This document shows, piece after piece, positions 60,801 through 64,000 of a stretch of 64,000 nt of DNA. This DNA is from Bradyrhizobium sp. CB3481. Its GTDB lineage: Bacteria; Pseudomonadota; Alphaproteobacteria; Rhizobiales; Xanthobacteraceae. The notes beneath the pieces are model-generated. The model was given only the letters and a program-made list of their open reading frames with translations. It made no database searches and was not told where the DNA came from. The position numbers and the translations under genes were made by a program. Within the stretch, counting starts at the first letter, position 1; each line of letters begins with the position of its first letter. The stretch is taken from NCBI RefSeq assembly GCF_029714305.1, contig NZ_CP121647.1:2252501-2316500 (forward strand), in the 5' to 3' direction.

Positions 60801-61573
60801 GTACCCATCTTGTTCGTTATTCCGTCTCAAGCAATATCGCCGAGATCATGCTCGATCGCCCGCCGGTCAATGCGCTCAGCATGGACCTGATCGATGCGCT
60901 GCTGGTGGCGCTGGCGAAGGCAAGAGACGACGAGACGGTGCGCGCCGTGATCATCGGCAGCGCGCACAAGGTGTTCTGCGCCGGGCTCGATCTGGATATC
61001 GTTCGCGGCAGACCCGGGATCGAGACGAAGAAATTCCTTGAACGGCTGTATTTCGCGCTCAACGACACTCAGTACCGCATGGGCAAGCCGACCATCGCGG
61101 CCATCGACGGCGCCGTGCGGGCCGGCGGTATGACCATTGCCATCTCCTGCGACATGATCATCGCGGGCGACGGCTGCACTTTCGGCTATCCCGAGATCGA
61201 CGTCGGCCTGATCCCGGCCATTCACTTCGTGCAGCTGCCGCGGCTGGTCGGCAAGCACCAGGCCTTCGGGCCGCTTTTCCTGGGCGAGCCCTTCGACGCC
61301 GCCACGGCCTTTCGCATGGGCCTGCTCAGCGAAGTGGTGCCGAAGGGCACCGCGCTTGAGCGCGCGCGGGAGATTGCCAGCAAGCTCGCCGCCAAATCGC
61401 CTGTTGTCATGAAGATCGGGCGCGATGCCTTTATGCGGGCGATCGACGCCGACTTCCGCCGCTCCGTGGAGAACGCCGCCGAGAGCTTTGCGCTGGTCGC
61501 TACGACGGAGGATTGTCAGGAAGGCTTGAATGCGTTCGTTGAGAAGCGGACGCCGAACTACAGGGGACGCTGA
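60797..61573 (+). CDS. Enoyl-CoA hydratase/isomerase (crotonase family)
   Basis: A 258-aa crotonase: IMLDRPPVNALSMDLIDALLVAL, the oxyanion-hole part SAHKVFCAGLDLDIVRG, and IDGAVRAGGMTIAISCDMIIA. The glutamates of true enoyl-CoA hydratases are not clearly in place, so it may be an isomerase or a hydrolase-like member. It is coupled at both ends to its neighbours. Confidence 0.9.
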   Translation: MSTHLVRYSVSSNIAEIMLDRPPVNALSMDLIDALLVALAKARDDETVRAVIIGSAHKVFCAGLDLDIVRGRPGIETKKFLERLYFALNDTQYRMGKPTIAAIDGAVRAGGMTIAISCDMIIAGDGCTFGYPEIDVGLIPAIHFVQLPRLVGKHQAFGPLFLGEPFDAATAFRMGLLSEVVPKGTALERAREIASKLAAKSPVVMKIGRDAFMRAIDADFRRSVENAAESFALVATTEDCQEGLNAFVEKRTPNYRGR

Positions 61574-62028
61574 TGGCTGGATTGTATTTCGAGGAATTCG
61601 AGGTTGGCCAGGAATTCCATCACGAGTTCAGCCGGACCGTGACCGAGATGGACAACACGATGTTCAGCCTGCTGACCATGAATCCGCAGCCGCTGCACAT
61701 CGATGCGCATTTTGCTGAGAATACCGAATTCGGCCAGCGGCTGTTCAACAGCATCTATACGCTCGGCATCATGATCGGCATGAGCGTTTACGATACGACG
61801 CTCGGCACCACGATCGGCAACCTCGGCATGACTGACGTCAGGTTTCCAAAGCCGGTGTTTCACGGCGATACGCTCAAGGCGCACACCAAGATCATCGGCA
61901 AACGGATCAGCAAGTCGCGGCCGAACCAGGGTATCGTCGAGTTCGAGCACACCATGACCAATCAGCGCGGCGAGCTGGTGGCGAGCTGCCGCCGGACCGG
62001 CCTGATGCACTGCAAGCCGAAGGCATAA
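61573..62028 (+). CDS. MaoC-like (R)-enoyl-CoA hydratase
   Basis: A 151-aa hot-dog-fold protein: YFEEFEVGQEFHHEFSRTVTEMDN, the hydratase motif region MNPQPLHIDAHFAENTEFGQRL, and FPKPVFHGDTLKAHTKI. This type includes mesaconyl-CoA/itaconyl-CoA-type hydratases. TGATG overlap with the upstream gene; the CoA-ester lyase starts 4 nt after its stop. Confidence 0.9.
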   Translation: MAGLYFEEFEVGQEFHHEFSRTVTEMDNTMFSLLTMNPQPLHIDAHFAENTEFGQRLFNSIYTLGIMIGMSVYDTTLGTTIGNLGMTDVRFPKPVFHGDTLKAHTKIIGKRISKSRPNQGIVEFEHTMTNQRGELVASCRRTGLMHCKPKA

Positions 62029-62032
62029 GACG

Positions 62033-62890
62033 ATGCGATCCTTCCTGTTCGTTCCAGGCGACAGCCTGCGCAAGTTCGAGAGCGCCAAGAAGACGGCGGC
62101 CGATGCGCTGATCCTAGACCTCGAGGATTCCATTGCGCCAGAGGAGAAAGTCGGCGCGCGGAAGACGGTGCGCGAGATGCTCGGCGCGCGGAACCCTAGT
62201 CAGAAGGCCTATGTTCGCGTCAATGCGCTCGATACCGACCTGACGCTTGGCGATCTGGCCGCCATCATGCCGGGTCGACCCGATGGTATCGTGCTGCCGA
62301 AATGCGCCGGCGCCGCCGACGTCAATCGTCTTTCTCTCTATCTCGACGCTTTCGAGGCGGCGGCCGGGATTGAGCATGGGATAACGAGGATCGTTACGGT
62401 AGCGACGGAGACGGCGCGAGCGGTCCTCAAGCTGCTCGACTTCGAGAACATGAGCCCGCGGCTGTGGGGCATGATGTGGGGAGCTGAAGATCTTGCGGCT
62501 TCGCTTGGCGCGTCGCGTAACCGGACGGGGGGCCGTTTTCTTGGCCCGTTCCTGCTGGCGCGTGATCTCTGCCTGATCAGCGCCGCTGCCGCCGGCGTCG
62601 TTGCCATCGATACCATTGCCACCGATATCAACGACCTCGACGCGCTCAGAGAGGAATCCATTGCCGCGCGGCAGGACGGCTTTCTCGCCAAGGCGGTGAT
62701 CCATCCAAAGCATGTCGACGTCGTCAATGCGGCCTTCATGCCGACGGATGAAGAGATCGCCTGGTCGGAAAAGGTCGTGAAGGCATTCAGCGAGAATCCG
62801 GCGTCCGGCGTCGTGAAAATCGACGGCAAGATGATCGACAAACCGCATCTGCGGGCCGCGGAGAAGATCCTGGCGCTGCGGGGACGGTAG
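62033..62890 (+). CDS. CitE-like CoA-ester lyase (HpcH/HpaI superfamily)
   Basis: A 285-aa TIM-barrel lyase: RSFLFVPGDSLRKFESAKKTAADALILDLEDSIAPEEK (CitE signature with the metal-binding LEDS), VRVNALDTDL, and WGAEDLAASLG (second metal-site acid). Such enzymes cleave malyl-, methylmalyl- or citramalyl-CoA to acetyl- or propionyl-CoA plus a 2-oxoacid. Together with a MaoC hydratase it forms a hydrate-then-cleave pair. Confidence 0.92.
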   Translation: MRSFLFVPGDSLRKFESAKKTAADALILDLEDSIAPEEKVGARKTVREMLGARNPSQKAYVRVNALDTDLTLGDLAAIMPGRPDGIVLPKCAGAADVNRLSLYLDAFEAAAGIEHGITRIVTVATETARAVLKLLDFENMSPRLWGMMWGAEDLAASLGASRNRTGGRFLGPFLLARDLCLISAAAAGVVAIDTIATDINDLDALREESIAARQDGFLAKAVIHPKHVDVVNAAFMPTDEEIAWSEKVVKAFSENPASGVVKIDGKMIDKPHLRAAEKILALRGR

Positions 62891-62900
62891 AGAAAGCTTG

Positions 62901-62977
62901 GTAGCGCGGATGAACGAAGCGATATCCAGGGTAATACACGCGGAGTTCCCAGATGTCGCTTCGCTCATCCGGGCTAC
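62901..62977. repeat. Palindromic intergenic repeat (REP-like)
   Basis: GTAGCGCGGATGAACGAAGCGATATC (62901-62926) is an inverted copy, with about 23 of 26 matches, of 62951-62977 (ending GCTTCGCTCATCCGGGCTAC). It is separated by a 24-nt loop, giving a long hairpin between the lyase and thiolase genes. I recall this GGATG-GCGAAGC sequence as a dispersed repeat in Bradyrhizobium intergenic regions. Confidence 0.75.
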
Positions 62978-63044
62978 GGACCTCAGATTGACTCCGTGAC
63001 TTGATCGGCTGCAAATGCAGTCAACAAATTGAAGGAAGAGTACC

Positions 63045-64000
63045 ATGGTTGACGCGCTGATCATCGATGCATGCAGGACGCCGCGGGGCATCGGCAAGGC
63101 GGGGAAGGGCGCCCTGTCAGGCATCCATCCGCAGCAGCTCGGTGCCACGGTGCTGCGCGCGCTGGCCGATCGCACCGGGATCAATACCGCTGATGTCGAT
63201 GACATCATCTGGGGCACCAGCTCGCAGCGTGGCCAACAGAGCGGCGATCTCGGACGGATGTCGGCGCTCGATGCCGGCTATGATGTGCGCGCCAGCGGCG
63301 TGACGCTGGATCGGTTCTGCGGTTCCGGCATCACCAGCGTCAACATGGCGGCCAACGCCATCATGTCGGGTTCGGAAGATCTCGTGATCGCCGGCGGCAC
63401 CGAGATGATGTCGATGGAGGGCCGTCGCGGCGAGGGCCCGTTCATGATGGACAACGGCAACCTTCGCCTGCGAGCCCGCCATCCGCAATCGCACCAGGGC
63501 GTCTGCGCCGACGCGGTGGCGACGCTGGAGGGCATCACGCGGCAGGACGTTGACGAACTCGGCCTTGAGAGCCAGAAGCGCGCAGCGGCCGCCATCAAGG
63601 GCGGCTACTTCGACAAGAGCCTCGTGCCGGTTTACCGCGAAGACGGCAGTCTCGCACTCGACCGCGAGGAATACCCACGGCCGCAGACTACCCTTGAGGG
63701 ACTCGCCGGATTGAAGCCGGCGTTCCCGGCGATCGCCGATTACGCGCTCGATGACAAGGGCACGACCTACCGCAAAATGATCCTGGACAAGTATCCCGAT
63801 CTCGACATCAACTTCGTGCACCACGCCGGTAATTCCTCCGGCGTCGTCGATGGCTCGGCGGCTATCCTGCTGGCGTCGCTGAATTATGCAAAGGCGCACG
63901 GACTGAAGCCGCGGGCGCGTGTCGTTGCGATGGCGAATATGGGGGATTCCCCGACGCTGATGCTGAATGCGCCGGTGCCGGCCGCGCGCAAGGTGCTGGC
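63045..64000 (+). CDS. Acetyl-CoA acetyltransferase / thiolase (3' end outside window)
   Basis: The first 318 codons of a thiolase. ATG 63045 has GAAGGAAGAG upstream. The N-terminus is VDALIIDACRTPRGIGK, the nucleophilic Cys92 lies in DRFCGSGITS, then LVIAGGTEMMS and VHHAGNSSGVVDGSAA. The C-terminal catalytic His and Cys lie beyond the window. It would release acetyl-CoA at the end of the pathway, or act on a branched 3-oxoacyl-CoA. Confidence 0.93.
   Translation, partial: MVDALIIDACRTPRGIGKAGKGALSGIHPQQLGATVLRALADRTGINTADVDDIIWGTSSQRGQQSGDLGRMSALDAGYDVRASGVTLDRFCGSGITSVNMAANAIMSGSEDLVIAGGTEMMSMEGRRGEGPFMMDNGNLRLRARHPQSHQGVCADAVATLEGITRQDVDELGLESQKRAAAAIKGGYFDKSLVPVYREDGSLALDREEYPRPQTTLEGLAGLKPAFPAIADYALDDKGTTYRKMILDKYPDLDINFVHHAGNSSGVVDGSAAILLASLNYAKAHGLKPRARVVAMANMGDSPTLMLNAPVPAARKVL

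Noticed and set aside
1..64000. CRISPR array, rRNA or integrase gene
   Set aside because: No regularly spaced repeats, rRNA-like sequence or tyrosine/serine integrase frame was seen on either strand; absence of an integrase means the island type cannot be named from this window.

Overview
The window looks like a chromosome segment of a high-GC alphaproteobacterium of the Bradyrhizobium/Nitrobacteraceae type. This is inferred from gene content and codon style: an exosortase polysaccharide locus, IS66 elements, many LIV-type ABC and acyl-CoA genes, and a rhizobial-style palindromic repeat. No rRNA, tRNA or CRISPR array was seen.

Region 1 (about 1-26 kb) is an envelope polysaccharide and protein-sorting locus. 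It holds an EpsL-like beta-barrel, a Wza-like export protein, an ExeA/XrtA-type ATPase, a GumC/Wzz chain-length protein with its tyrosine-kinase-like ATPase, an EpsI protein with a secreted trypsin-like protease, an EpsD-like lipoprotein PPIase, a tiny membrane protein and an exosortase. A metallophosphatase, two glycosyltransferases and one PEP-CTERM substrate follow. Next come a large TPR/NfrA-like outer-membrane protein and an AlgF-AlgI-AlgJ-AlgX-like O-acetylation operon. Together these could build, acetylate and export a polysaccharide and anchor a PEP-CTERM protein. Small secreted or membrane proteins, including an overlapping 52/39-aa pair, and an epoxide hydrolase close the region.

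Region 2 (about 26.3-48.4 kb) is an accessory island. It is bracketed by two mirror-image, distantly related modules, each an XRE regulator divergent from a helical protein. Inside are two nested IS66 elements (the inner one has a perfect 8-bp target duplication) and a lower-GC set of sugar transferase, polysaccharide deacetylase, radical SAM/SPASM protein and methyltransferase. There is also a 1118-aa G8-domain protein, a degenerate IS3 element with a 3-bp target duplication, a decayed 2-kb stretch, a glycosyltransferase, an FkbM methyltransferase and a prophage tail-adaptor remnant. The right side contains a junction where a lectin-like gene and a glutathione-S-transferase-like gene are both cut off at their 5' ends.

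Region 3 (about 48.6-64 kb) is a catabolic and uptake block. A minus-strand operon (acyl-CoA synthetase, TetR regulator, SDR, Baeyer-Villiger-type monooxygenase) is divergent from a plus-strand operon. The plus-strand operon carries a Tat-type solute-binding protein, LivHMGF transporter, CaiB/BaiF CoA-transferase, enoyl-CoA hydratase, MaoC hydratase, CitE-like CoA-ester lyase and a thiolase cut by the window end. A perfect 8-bp inverted repeat between the two operons is a good candidate for the TetR operator. The set suggests import, CoA activation and beta-oxidation-like cleavage of a carboxylic acid or ketone, substrate unknown.
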